Shown: positions 47,272 to 59,283 of the stretch, in pieces
Position numbering within the stretch: the first letter of the stretch is position 1
How the letters are laid out: every line of letters starts with the position of its first letter
From: Camillea tinctor
Taxonomy: Eukaryota > Ascomycota > Sordariomycetes > Xylariales > Xylariaceae
Length of the DNA stretch: 64,000 bases
Direction of reading: 5' to 3'
NCBI GenBank assembly: GCA_022578605.1
Contig: MU394078.1
Span: 124,001 to 188,000 of the forward strand
The notes under the pieces: model-generated
What the model saw: the letters and a program-made list of their open reading frames with translations, nothing else
Told to the model about the DNA's origin: nothing
Database searches by the model: none
Made by a program: the position numbers and the translations under genes

Positions 47272-47908
47272 TTTCCGGGTCTATGGGCTCGGCCACCACC
47301 GGCATCTCGGGGAAAATGACTGAATTGACGACATAAGGTTAGTGTTGGTAGTAGAAAATAGGTACGGAGTACTGGCAGGCACTTTGGTTTGTGAGGGGAT
47401 TGATTGGACTTGTTGCCCGCCTTAGAGCAGGAAGTGGCTAAGTTCAAATTTTACTTACCTAAAAGTAAATCATTTAGACTTCTTTAGAACCCTTCCATCG
47501 GGTTTATTTTCTTCTTCCTTTCTTTCTTTCTTTCTTTCTTCTTCTCTTCTTTTTTTCTATATTTGAAAAAAAAAGATCTGATTCTCATTTATCTCCCAAA
47601 TCTTGGCCTCATTCCTCATTCCAGCAATTTCATACCTTTTACCTTAGGTGTATATATCTATATAAGACATCAGACATCATACCAATTACTACTTAACTTA
47701 CCATTCTTCCAATATTCCTGCTTGCTTCACTTAGTCTTAGTATACCTAGGTACTCACCTCATCATTCACTTGTCATCCATCATTAATCACTACCGCTACT
47801 TACGCCCTCTCCATAAACCGAATCGATCTCCCCAACTAAACGTAGAATGCCTCGGGTTCCCACTCCACATTAACTAGGCAATTCATACGTGAAGAAAGAC
47901 TACCAAGA
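47272..47908. promoter_or_regulatory. Upstream region of the AFG1-like gene
   Basis: About 640 bp of AT- and CT-rich DNA, with a CTTT repeat tract around 47517-47560 and TACCTAGGTA at 47743. It should carry the promoter and leader of the gene at 47909. The inverted-repeat element ends about 640 bp from that start. Confidence 0.45.
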
Positions 47909-49647
47909 ATGCGCCTCTGCTTATCCCGAACCCCGCTCGCACGCTTCACGTCTGTGCGATCATTTGCGGGACCTGTACCGAAACGACGGTTCTGGCTGCG
48001 AACCGCTGGCAGACGACAATATGCGACGAGGACCTTGGCGGCGAATCGTAGCGTCTTAGCCTCCTCCTTGAAAGCGCCGCTACAGTTGAATGGCGGAGGA
48101 CCGGCGAGGCGACTTGCGACCGTCGTGGAGGCTCCCTTCGGTAATGGTAAGTATGCTGCTGCTCTCGATCGAGCACGGTCCCGCGAGCCATTTATCGTCG
48201 TATATCATACTCACTGCCGATAGCAAGCCAAATAGCACAAACCCCCGATGATCTGGGCCCCATCCAAGAATACGACCGGCGCGTGGCCGAGGGGCGTCTC
48301 CGCAACGACGAGCACCAGCGGGGCATCATCCAGAACCTGCAGCACCTACACGATGAACTCGTCCATTACCAGGCCCGACCAGTCGAGCACCCGAGCGTGC
48401 AGTCCCTGATGCCCACGAAGCCGTTATTCGCATGGTTCGGACTCAAGTCGAGTGCTGCCCCCAAGCAGGAAATCCCTGATGACCTGCCACGTGGGCTATA
48501 TCTGTACGGTGATGTAGGGAGCGGCAAAACCATGTCGATGGACCTGTTCTATGACACATTGCCAAGTTCTGTGAAGTCCAAGACGCGGATCCATTTCCAC
48601 AATTTTATGCAAGATGTGCACAAGCGCCTCCATCGCATGAAAATGCAGCATGGTAACGACATCGACGCCGTTCCCTTTGTCGCCGCCGATATCGCAGAGC
48701 AGGCCAGTGTGCTGTGCTTCGACGAATTTCAGTGCACAGACGTGGCCGATGCCATGATCTTGCGGAGACTGCTGGAGTCGCTAATGTCGCACGGAGTCGT
48801 CCTCGTGACCACCTCGAACCGCCATCCCGATGAGCTGTACAAGAATGGCATTCAGCGAGAGTCGTTTATCCCCGCCATCAACCTACTGAAATCGCGGCTG
48901 CACGTTATCAATCTCGACTCGCCAACTGACTACCGCAAGATCCCCAGGCCGCCCTCTGGAGTTTACCATACGCCGCTCGACAGTCACGCTGCGTCCCACG
49001 TCGAAAAGTGGCTACGTTTCCTTGGCGATCCGGAGAACCCCGAGCCTCACCCCGAGATCCAGAAAGTATGGGGTCGAGAGATCCACGTGCCTCGGGTCAG
49101 TGGACGTTGTGCCTGGTTCACCTTCCAGGAGCTGATCGGGCGTGCCACGGGCGCCGCCGACTACCTCGAGCTGATGCGCAGCTATGATTCCTTCATTATT
49201 TCCGACGTGCCAGGCATGACTTATAGGGAGCGAGATCTTGCACGGCGTTTCATCACGTTCATCGATGCCGTATACGAATCGCACGCGAAGCTGGTGTTGA
49301 CGACGGCGGTGCCACTGACCCAGCTGTTCGTGTCAGCGCAGGAGTTGCGTGAATCATTGCAGAAGGACGGCAAGGCGCTTGATGATGACGGCGATAGTGA
49401 GACGGTTAGCCATGCTATGCAGCATATGATGGAGGATATGGACAGCAACATCGACCAACTGAAAAACTCGAGTCTTTTCTCGGGCGACGAGGAACGGTTC
49501 GCCTTCGCCCGTGCCCTATCTCGGTTGACCGAAATGTCATCTCGTGAATGGGTGGAGCGTGGCATGGGGCTCGAAAAACTTGGCGGCAAGCAGGAGAGAG
49601 ACAATTGGGCCAAGGTACGAAGTCGGCAGATGGAGGACAGCATGTGA
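47909..49647 (+). CDS. afg1: AFG1/LACE1-type mitochondrial AAA ATPase
   Basis: AFG1-like ATPases act in mitochondria, where the family is linked to turnover and assembly of respiratory-chain proteins. Exon 1 is 47909-48146 and exon 2 is 48224-49647 (77-nt intron, donor GTAAGT, acceptor GATAG), giving 553 aa. The first about 70 residues are rich in Arg, Ser and Ala with no acidic residues (for example VPKRRFWLRTAGRRQYATRT), as expected for a mitochondrial presequence. The ATPase core has Walker A GDVGSGKT (residues about 175-182), Walker B VLCFDEF (about 242-248) and the sensor-like LVTTSNRHPDELYKNG. The C-terminal YRERDLARRFITFIDAVYE block is also typical. The length is slightly above yeast Afg1 (509 aa) because of the presequence and an acidic C-terminal insert. 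Confidence 0.92.
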
Positions 49648-52600
49648 AGGACGACGAATTCGATAGATTGGGACGGCCACATATCTCTGACTGCACCTTT
49701 TGGGTGTTTTGATTTGATCCTTCTTCTTATTTGGAGAGGGGACATATAAGGGCGTTTGCATACCTGGCTGGCGTTCTACCTTTTTGTTTTATAAACATTG
49801 TGGGGGTGGTTTCTTCCCTTTACAAGGCGATCTTTGAATGATTTTAAGGGTACATAACGAGATATATGGTGTGAAGAGGAGTCTTGCGTCTTTTTTCACC
49901 CTCCTGGATTAGATGGCATATACCACCTGACGAATATTCATTGCAATTATAATTTTGTCCACACATTGCCTTATCTATGATCGAGCATTGTCCCGTGAAA
50001 AAAAAAAAAAAGATTGGTTATCTATCACCATCCACGAACGTCATCTTACTGGCTATAATCTAATGTTTCCAGCCCATTCCATGTCCTCCTTGCTTATCTT
50101 CCGTACGATGTAAGCGGCCTCACGTTTGCCTCGCTCGCGAGTATGCGTCGTGACTGGTCTACAGAACCGTATGTACTACCTGATGATACTACTTTAGGTG
50201 ATGGCCGATGCAACATATTCAAATTGTGCAGTTATAAGCGAGCGAGATGTAGAGAAAGAGAGGGGTGGGGAGATAATTGTGCAGGTTATCCCTTACTTTT
50301 TACAACCTGGCTATGAGATATAAGCTTTTCGACTGGTTTTCTTTGGGCTGTGACTCGTCACGCTACGGCTCTCTGTGGGCTTGATCCTAGCCCTTACGTA
50401 GAAAGCGTGGATGTGAAGGAGGGAGTGGGAGAGGGGGCCAGCAGCCTGCAGGATGTGTCTCACGAGAAATGCGCTTCACACCACTGACACGGCTTTTCGC
50501 TACCTAGTAGTCATATGTAGGCTGGCAGATACACATTCCCACGTGAGCTGTCGTGGTTCTGTATGCATACGGTAAACAAACACTTTCTGATACGGATGTA
50601 GTTTGATAGGCGGTCCTCGGCTCGGGAGATAGGACAGAGCTAATCACGGTTGTTGTTTTTTTAAGGCAGGTGAAATAACTTGAGGTATTTATAGGTATTA
50701 AGTATACATTTATATCTACCTAGGTACCTACACCGAATTATATGTATGTACCTAAATGATGTCTTTTATCACGGACTAGATGGTGCGCGCTGAGACGACA
50801 GAAAGGGTGGATATAATAAATCTAGGTCAGTTGATAACAAGTGTTTGAGGAGGTGACTGCGTGTGATCAGGTGCTGAACAGAGGGCAAAACCACCGAAGA
50901 TTGGATGCGACCGTGCAGAATGGGGAATAGGGAATAGGCAATGGTCTGGGCAGCTGAGCGAACCCTTTGTCGGTAGTTAAATTTGATAGGACAAGATCTA
51001 CCCAAGGTTTAGGTGACGGGTAGAAATAGAATATTCTAATTTTATGTCACGAGAAGTTAGATTGAAGACTTTACTTTTTCTTCTTTCCCCCTTTTCAAAC
51101 GTTTCTATAATGCAGTCAGTAGTTGTACATACATAATAGGTATGTATGTATTGATTTTACATATCAATGTAAATGAAGATGGATCAATGTTTGATCTAAG
51201 ACAAGTCCAGACTGCACGGGTGGAGTTAAAGTCGAGGTCTTAGATCAACTGAGAGTCGAATCAACGATCAGGGGTATTAATAGTAATTGAAAATGTATAA
51301 ATTCATGAGAGACTGCAATCGAGGAATTCCACTTTATTATAGTGTAAAACAGCCAGCCAGCCCTCTTGTGTAGTAGCTATTAATAGTGTATGTATGTACA
51401 CTACAGTGCATAGGTACGTAATAGGGGAGAAACAATAAGGAACCGGTCAGAGGTATAATGCAGTGTAATATGTTGTCTCGAGTTGTTTTAAAGAGGGTCA
51501 CGGGTCATACAGCATTGCAAAATGAACAGTAAAACCCGCCCAAGAAGAGAAAGATAATAATAATGGAACTAACCTACACATATGTAGTCATATCATGTAT
51601 GCAGCCTACGTAGCATGCCTCCTAATAAACAGTACATTACATTTCACTATGTGTGTACACATATCTACCCATAGGAATGCACCCCAACGATAAAATATGA
51701 GAGATTTTAACGGGATCACGATCGTATACAACGCCACATATCTGCATCATACAACTATACTACACAGAGCGTCTAGAAGAGGGGAGGGGGGTTGAACGTG
51801 TGGGACGGAAACTGCTTGTTATCGTTCCTTGGCGATTCCTACGCCATTCCCTACTTATACCGAAATACCGCTAAGGCTACAGAACTTAACAAGAAAAAGA
51901 AGAATATACTATCGTCAAGCAAGTTAGCTACACCGAGATAAAGACCAACATGGCTAGGAGAAGAGGGGTTTCTTTCAGCTCGGTACCCAAATCTATACGA
52001 ACTCTCTATGCACCAGACCTGAGCTACTGAGCGAATTTCTATTTTATACACTGAGAAAATATTTGAGCTGTGATCGCGTAGCTCATTACCTTTTACCTAG
52101 GTACTAGAGCCCTAAAGGAAAAGATGGGGAGGAAGAAGAGTGGAACAGCCTTTTAACGAGCCCATCTATATTAATCCTTGCGCGTATATTGCATTATAAG
52201 ATTAAAACAATTGATGAATCAAAAGAACCAGAAAAAAAAAGCACCGAAAGTGCCCCCAGGATTGGTGTTTTACACTACAACATTAAACACATTTTGATAT
52301 GTATGTATTGGTATGAGAGACATATATACCTACATAATAAAAAGTTGTTATAAAAAATGTCGTGATCGCATTTGCATGTGCCTATGATGTAATGTTAGTG
52401 TATACCTTATGTAATCTCTAGATAATGTATACGAGCCTCTCTCCTGCACGGTTTGACCAAGATATGCACAAATAATGTACCGGCTCCAATGCAAATGCAG
52501 AAAAACGTGCCAAGCGCATTGTGAGATTACCTAGTACAGGTCCCCTTGTAGCATCGTCCCCGCGGCTCTGATGGGGGACCCGTTATAGTCTAGAAACATG

Positions 52601-53259
52601 GCCTAGCCGTTGGTCAATCTGCCTTGATAAGTCAAGGGCAAGGTACCTGTTTAATGGTCCCAAAACCGGGGGTGCATTACCTTCTGGACCAATCACTAGT
52701 TTTCTAGGCCCATCCTGCTGCTACAGATGCGGTATCTCGTCATTCCTACTACGCTAGTGTAGTGTAATTGGTGGTATCTACACACACTAAGTACCCCCGT
52801 ACTGTATGTGTGCAGTTGTAATTGTAGTATGTTGTAGTTGCAGTCTCCTCCTCCCCCGTATAATTTGCTTTAACCCAGTACCAGCATCTCTAATTGTTAT
52901 TTTTTTTTTGTTAATTCTTTTTCTTTTCTTTGCCTCTTCCTCAATCTCCCCTATCATCTCCTAGATTACCTCACTCGTTCGTGGTAATTCTTTTTTCACT
53001 TTTCTCCCTTCCTCTATATTTCTTGTTTTATGCTTGCCCTGCCTAAGGACGACCTCACTTTTTCCCGGCCTTTGTGATACACGGACCCGGCATGCTGAAC
53101 CAACAGAATCTTCCCACTTGCCTATCTCTTCACTCTTGATCCCGTGAAGCGTCTTGACCGACGTTGAATGGTGATTCTTCTCTTCCCTGTTATTTCGTTT
53201 CCGACCCGTGACGCTCTTTTTTTGGCCTTGGCTTTTATTTCCGACCTGCACCATTCGAG
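49648..53259. other. Gene-poor region, 3.6 kb
   Basis: No supported gene. It includes poly-A near 49998, TACCTAGGTA at 50717 and 52094, and TATGTATGTA-like repeats near 51130 and 51390. A long pyrimidine-rich stretch (52890-53060) probably belongs to the leader of the DUF3405 gene. A 34-codon minus-strand frame ending near 50062 reads like protein but is too short to support. Confidence 0.45.
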
Positions 53260-55513
53260 ATGGGCGCTATAAAATCTGCTTTCTCACTCCTCCCTTCGCT
53301 TCGGCCGGCGAACATCGCATACGAAGAACTACCTTCCTACGACCACAGCCAGAATGCTTCGCCGCTTGTTGCCTCGCCTACCATGTCGACCGGTTTGGGG
53401 AAAAGAAGTTTGTCGAAACCGCGTCGCCTTGGTTTCCTACTGCGCGTCTCACCCAAGAGACTATGTATCACTACTATCGTTATCTTCTTCGCCTTCGTTG
53501 TACTTGCTGGTGGGGGTCTCCAAGCGCGCCAGTTCTATGCCGATCAGACGGCAGCTATGAGAGAAAAAGAAAGGGTTCCCTATCACTGGGAAGCCTATCC
53601 CGGGTAAGTCTATAACCATTATATTATTCAAGTGCGCAAAAAAGAAAAAAAAAGAAAAAGAAAAGGCGAATATGTGAATAAATATGCGAACTTCAACTAA
53701 CAACTTTCTCTACTAAAGGCTTGGTGGCTTTTATAATGGAATCCGTGCTCTTGTCAAATATGCTGATTGGGTACCTGAGCAAGAGGCTATGCCAGATACT
53801 CAGATCAAAATCCATGATGCGCCTCCATTTGACCCTGTGGTCGTGAATCCTTATCCTGATTACAGTTCCGCCAAATATCTCAGCGAGCATCACCCAGTAA
53901 AGAGGTGCTATGTAGACGAGAATGAAAAGTATCCTGCACCCGATGTGTACGCGTACCCAGGCATTCCCGCGGGCATGACGGCGCCCTATTGGGGTGCATA
54001 CGAGGTGCTTGATATGGCACCAGACAGGTGTTGGGAGCGCTTTGGGCGCCTTGGTCCCTACGGATACAGCTACGATCCCGCGCAAGGAGGTCTCGGCCTC
54101 GCTAACCACTCAACGCACCTGGACGCGGAAAAAGTTGAGAAGATGTTCAACAAGGTCGACTATCGGGGTGTAAACTGGGGCAAAGCGCAAAAGATATGTT
54201 ATGAGAAGAACAAGCAGCGATTCGAACCGACCTCGCCGGGCACCCACAAAGCCAATACGTCAAAGAAGACTCTAAAGCGCACCGCTTATGTGCTGCGGAC
54301 TTGGAGCGGATACGAGTACACCGATATTCAGCTTCTGACATTGCGAGCGATGATCAATGAACTATCCTTGAAGTCGGGCGGTGAGTATGATGTGCACCTT
54401 CTTGTACACATCAAAGACGACAGTATACCGATTTGGGCTTCCGAAGAAGTCTACAACCAGACGCTAAGAGAGAACGTACCGGAAGAGTTTTGGGATATGG
54501 CGACCTTGTGGTCAGAGCAGATGATACGGACATACTACCCCGGCCCATTCCGTGACGAGGACAACTTCGTGAATATGGCGGGATCCTCGATCTACACAGT
54601 ATACCGCAGCGCTCACTTTGCGCTTCAGTGGTTCGCCCAGCAACACCAGGAGTACGATTTCTTTTACAACTGGGAGATGGATCTTCGATACTCGGGTCAC
54701 TACTACGAGTTCCACGAAGGGATCGCTAAATGGGCTAAGGAGCAACCAAGGAAATATTTGTGGGAGCGCAGCTCGCGATTCTGGATTCCTAGTTTGCACG
54801 GCTCATGGCCCAAGTTTGTTGCGTCAGTGGAGCAAGAGATGCTAGAGAAGGGCGAAAACCCCGTTTGGGGACCCGTATCATTTAAGACTGGCACGACTGG
54901 CATGTTAACTCCCCCGAACGCGACGGAACCACCGAGAAAGTTTGAGGACGACGATTACGAATGGGGTGTAGGCGAAGACGCTGACCTGATCACCTTTGAC
55001 CCCATATTCGATACGGCCAAGTCAAATTGGGTTTTCCGCGATGATGTTACGGGTTACGACACTTCACTCCCAATACCCCCGCGCCGTGCTGCCATCATCA
55101 CCGTCTCTCGGCTATCGAGACGACTACTCAACACTATGCATGAAGAAACATGGCGTATGCATCACTGCATGTTCCCGGAAATGTGGCCACCAAGCGTAGC
55201 TCTGCACCACGGCTACAAGGCCGTGTATGTGCCCCACCCTGTCTACTTCGACCGCAAATGGCCCCTCGACGTCATGGACAAGACGTTCAACCACCCACCG
55301 ACAGTCAACGATGGCCCATTCGGTGGTGGCGAGCACAATATGCAAGGAGCTAGCTTCTATTACAACTCGGGATTTAGCGGCGCGCTCTGGAGACGCTGGC
55401 TGGGTGCCCCCGAGAACGGGCACGGCGGAAAAGAGGATGAAGAGGGTTATTCAGATCGAATGTGTCTCCGTGGAACGCTGCATCATCCAATCAAGCATGA
55501 AAGTGTCGGATGA
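53260..55513 (+). CDS. DUF3405-family type II membrane protein, putative glycosyltransferase
   Basis: A fungus-specific secretory-pathway protein of the DUF3405 type. Exon 1 is 53260-53603 and exon 2 is 53719-55513 (115-nt intron, donor GTAAGT, acceptor CTAAAG), giving 712 aa. After a about 68-residue cytosolic part rich in basic residues there is one membrane anchor (about 69-88, LCITTIVIFFAFVVLAGGGL). The rest should face the Golgi or ER lumen. Family-like blocks include KRTAYVLRTWSGYEYTDIQ, EYDVHLLVHIKDD, EYDFFYNWEMDLRYSGHYYEF and GADLITFDP-like VGEDADLITFDPIFD. Near the end are MFPEMWPPSVALHHGYKAVY and LHHPIKHE. Aspartates in NWEMDLRYSG could be part of a nucleotide-sugar site, but this is inference. 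The intron contains a poly-A/G tract. No neighbouring gene suggests a pathway. Confidence 0.82.
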
Positions 55514-57209
55514 TCCGCCCTTCCCCTGAATAGGTGCTCACGGCGATCCATACAAATTTCCGGCGTACTGGGGTGCTTTCTTTCTCTTTTCCTTTTAGGA
55601 TGTCGCATATAAGATTCCTGGGTTTGCATTTAGAACGCACTTCGCGGGCGGTAGTTGTTTGTTTACATTATAGCATGCGGGCGTTTACGTTGTTATCCTG
55701 GCTAGACCTTTGTTCCCATCTTTTTCTTTCTCCGTTGCATGAGTGGTTCTATAGGCATAGAACTACTTCTTGTTCGCATTTTCGTCTCCTTGGCCATTGA
55801 TGAGTTAGGTGGTCTCAATCAGTTGTGTGTGTGCATGAGGAGAAGGAGTTAGAGACTTCATCGGGGTGACGGGAGGCCAATAGATGAAGTAAATAGGGTG
55901 TTCTGCGGGTTGGGAGCGGGCATCCTTGTGTTTTCCGGTTAACTGTTGCGCAATGAGATTGACGAGAGGATATGTCAAGCCGGACTGTATATATACATAT
56001 GTACCTAGATACCACGAGCAGAGTAGTAAGAAGTCCTCAATGTTAATACCTATTGTATTGAATGAAGAAGCCCTTGAGTTTGTACTACTAAGGGGGGGAT
56101 ATACTGATGCTAATTCGTATGTAATACTCGGTACTAGGTACGGAGTACAGTGGGAAGATATGCACGTGAAGTCGCCTTGCATGAAGCATGCGGCGTTTTA
56201 GTCTTTGTGCAGGTTGTGGGTGTGTCGAATCGACTTGCATTAGTATATGGTTACATTATTTTACATGTACACTTAGGTACAGTGTTCCCCTGATCGGCAT
56301 GATGTGGTTGTCGGGTTCCTCCCCACATGACCTAATTCTGAAATTACAGTATTGATATGGAGTACTTCCATAGTATTAGGTATCACAAGATTATGTGCTA
56401 CACTATTAGGTTATGCAAGTGAAATGCTCAGACTCGAATAGGGACAGGAAATCTACGTTGAAATATCTAACCTAGATATTTCTGAAATGCAATTATATAA
56501 CCCAATTTACGGTTTATAATAGTAATGGAAATTCACCAATAGCCACTAGTAAGTCAACATATCAAGCCCAGCTAATTGATTTCAATATCACTATAAGTTT
56601 CATAGTCAGCCCCCTTTAACTGCTCCGTATCTACCTGCGTACTTACGGCAACATTATCTAATAGATTTAGTTGCCCAGACATTTATTCCTAACATTTCAT
56701 GGTGAACGAATCATCATGCCTTAAATGAAATGAATGAATCCCTTATTCAGAGACCTTAGGTTGTTGTCTATAGTATAGCTCAGTTCTAGGCTTACAAACC
56801 GCACTAAGTACCTTGCTAGCTATGTATGCATGTACACTAGCGTACCTACATAGTACAGCAGCGGGTGTGGGGTGGGCGAGGCAGGGGTACCTACCCCCTA
56901 CTGAATGCGGTAGGTAAGCTTGACGATAAGGAGGATAAGAGAGATAACCGGCTCAAATGGTGTCAGCTTCGCAGTGGCCCTGCGTCATTGTCATTGGCTC
57001 CTATGGCTCGTGCACCTCCCAAGGCAACCAGGTGACACACCCATCAGCATAACATTCATCTTGCTAACTCCGTGTTTTAGCTCAGAAGCTTTTCCTCTAC
57101 ATCTTTTTTGTCTTTATTAACCCATTTCATCAAGAGCTTTATCGTCGTTGTTTTGATTATCGTTTATCGAATTGTATTATACCCAAGTTATTAGAAAACT
57201 TCAAACACA
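55514..57209. other. Intergenic: 1.7 kb before the aminopeptidase
   Basis: No gene is supported. It is AT-rich, with TACGTACC- and TACCTA-like words. The last 150 bases (57060-57209) include TCTTTTTTGTCTTT and an AAACTTCAAACACA leader directly before the ATG. Confidence 0.45.
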
Positions 57210-58486
57210 ATGAAAGCCTCCCTTCTTGCGCTGCTTCTGCCGGCAGCTGCCAGCGCCCGCTTCGTCGAACTAAACGAGGTCAATCGGGTTCTTATTACCA
57301 CCGACGCCCTTCTCGAGAAGCCTGCTGTTGAGCGGTATCTGGTCGAGTTGACTCCTGGCGAAACGAGATGGGTGACTGAAGATGAGAAATGGGAACTGCG
57401 TCGGGTGCGTTATACTCCGAACTTATCTAGTGCTTGTACCTATCATCACATCTGTACTAACAAGCGACCTAGGCAGGACAACGGTTTATGGACATCACCG
57501 AACATGGCGATCTAGGCACGCTACGACTCGCCTCCAAGGCCCAGCCCGTCTTCCCGAAGAAGGTGAAGAAGCAGTCGGAAATCCAGCCGCTACTCAAGGA
57601 TCTCTCAAAGGACGAGATGAAAGACCACCTTGAAAAGCTAACGAGCTTCCACACTCGGTATTACAAATCCGATTACGGGCGCCAATCATCCGAATGGCTG
57701 CTCAAGACCGTACAAGATACCATCAAGGACGCTGGTGCTGACAAGCACGGTGTCACGGCCGAACATTTTAAACACTCGTGGGGGCAGAATTCCATTATTG
57801 CCACCATCCCCGGCCAATCGAACTCCACCATCGTCATTGGTGCCCATCAAGATTCCATCAATCTGTGGTTCCCCTCCGTCCTGGCCGCGCCGGGTGCTGA
57901 CGATGATGGAAGCGGCACTGTCACTATCCTTGAGGCGTTCCGCGTTCTCTTGTCGTCGGAAGACGTGCTCAAGGGCAAAGCCGCCAACACAATTGAGTTC
58001 CACTGGTACAGCGCCGAGGAGGGTGGCCTTCTTGGCAGCCAGGCCATCTTCTCGGAGTACGAGAAGCAGGGCCGTGAGGTGAAGGCGATGTTGCAACAGG
58101 ACATGACTGGCTTCATCCAGCGCACGATTGATGCTGGCGAGCCCGAGAGCGTCGGTGTGATCACAGACTTTGTGGACCCTGGCCTGACCGCCTTTATCAA
58201 GAAGATCATCGAGGAGTACTGCGAAATCCCCTGGGTCGAGACCAAGTGTGGTTACGCATGCTCAGACCACGCGTCTGCGTCAAAGGCCGGCTACCCGTCC
58301 GCTTTCGTGATCGAGTCGACCTTCAGCGAGTCGGATGACCACATTCACAGCACCGAGGACTTGATTAAGTATCTATCGTTCGATCACATGCTTCAGCACG
58401 CACGCATGACGCTAGCTCTAACCTACGAGCTAGGGTTCACGGATTTCCAGAAGCTGGAGGGTGAAGACTACATGGATGAGCTATAG
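57210..58486 (+). CDS. lap1: Secreted leucine aminopeptidase, M28 family
   Basis: A zinc-dependent exopeptidase that removes N-terminal residues from peptides outside the cell. Exon 1 is 57210-57404 and exon 2 is 57473-58486 (68-nt intron, donor GTGCGT, acceptor CCTAG, phase 0), giving 402 aa. A signal peptide ([16 protein letters not shown]) is followed by a propeptide region. The co-catalytic zinc ligands of M28 are all visible: His190 (GAHQDS), Asp about 208 (GADDDGSG), Glu247-248 (SAEEGG, including the general base), Asp275 (QQDMTGF) and His357 ([10 protein letters not shown]). A Cys pair ([10 protein letters not shown], about 315-324) probably forms the disulfide known from these enzymes. 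One N-glycosylation sequon (NST) is near residue 182. Length and layout match fungal Lap1 (M28E). It is likely expressed during growth on protein. Confidence 0.92.
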
Positions 58487-59283
58487 GTTGAATGCGTGTT
58501 AGGGGAATGGTAGGAAACGAGAGCAGATCGTAGACAAGCGACATATGAGGAACTGCTTAAGGATAGATTGAACGGTATTCCTCTAGGTAGAGCAAGTTTA
58601 CTGTAGCAAGTATGAGGTTTCACTCTAGATACTACCTACATATAATGGAATGTTTAGTTACTCACTCGCTTTGCCTATTCCATCCACGTGATGTTATTCC
58701 ACCCAGCCCCCCTCCCTCCTCCCCTTTCTCACCATACATAATTTCTTTAATGGCTATTTAGGTACCTACCCAATAATTAATACCTACCTAGGTAAGTACC
58801 TACTGGAAGCAGGTTCTTACAAATCAACTTTAAAGTGTTTTGATGAAAGCTCTGCTCGGCTCCCGGTATGCTCCGGCCTGTCTAGGCCTTGACTTAAGGT
58901 CTACTGTGGTTGGTTACAATTGGAAGATGGGTTGAAGGTTCCTTGCTCCCTGTCATTCTTGCGTCATCTCGGCACTATCCTTGGGAAGGCGTTGGCCCAG
59001 AACCCTCCCGACTTCCGACTTCTACCTAAGTTTTGTTTATGCCGTCATTCCCAAGCTGACCCTCGAGGTCAACTCGTCAGCTCCATGCGCTCTTGTCTCG
59101 AGTCTTGGCATCATTCTTCCTCATTTCTTGGCAGAAGCCTGTTTTAACCTCCACGCGGCCCGGTCTCTACTGCACACCCGGTAAGCCCCTTTCACTAGAC
59201 CGAACTCTTCTTCGTACGTACATGTAGACGGTTTTCTCACTATATTATTGTCTTCATTATAACGGCTCCACATTATAAATACG
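58487..59283. promoter_or_regulatory. Upstream region of the PLD-like gene
   Basis: About 800 bp. TACCTAGGTA occurs at 58785, within a TAGGTACCTACC-rich patch. ATTATAAATACG just before the ATG at 59284 is TATA-like but very close. A frame at 58920-59147 has no recognisable content. Confidence 0.4.

Noticed and set aside
50062..50175. 34-codon minus-strand stretch that reads like a protein tail
   Set aside because: The run is too short to be significant, and no in-phase upstream exon with a start could be built.
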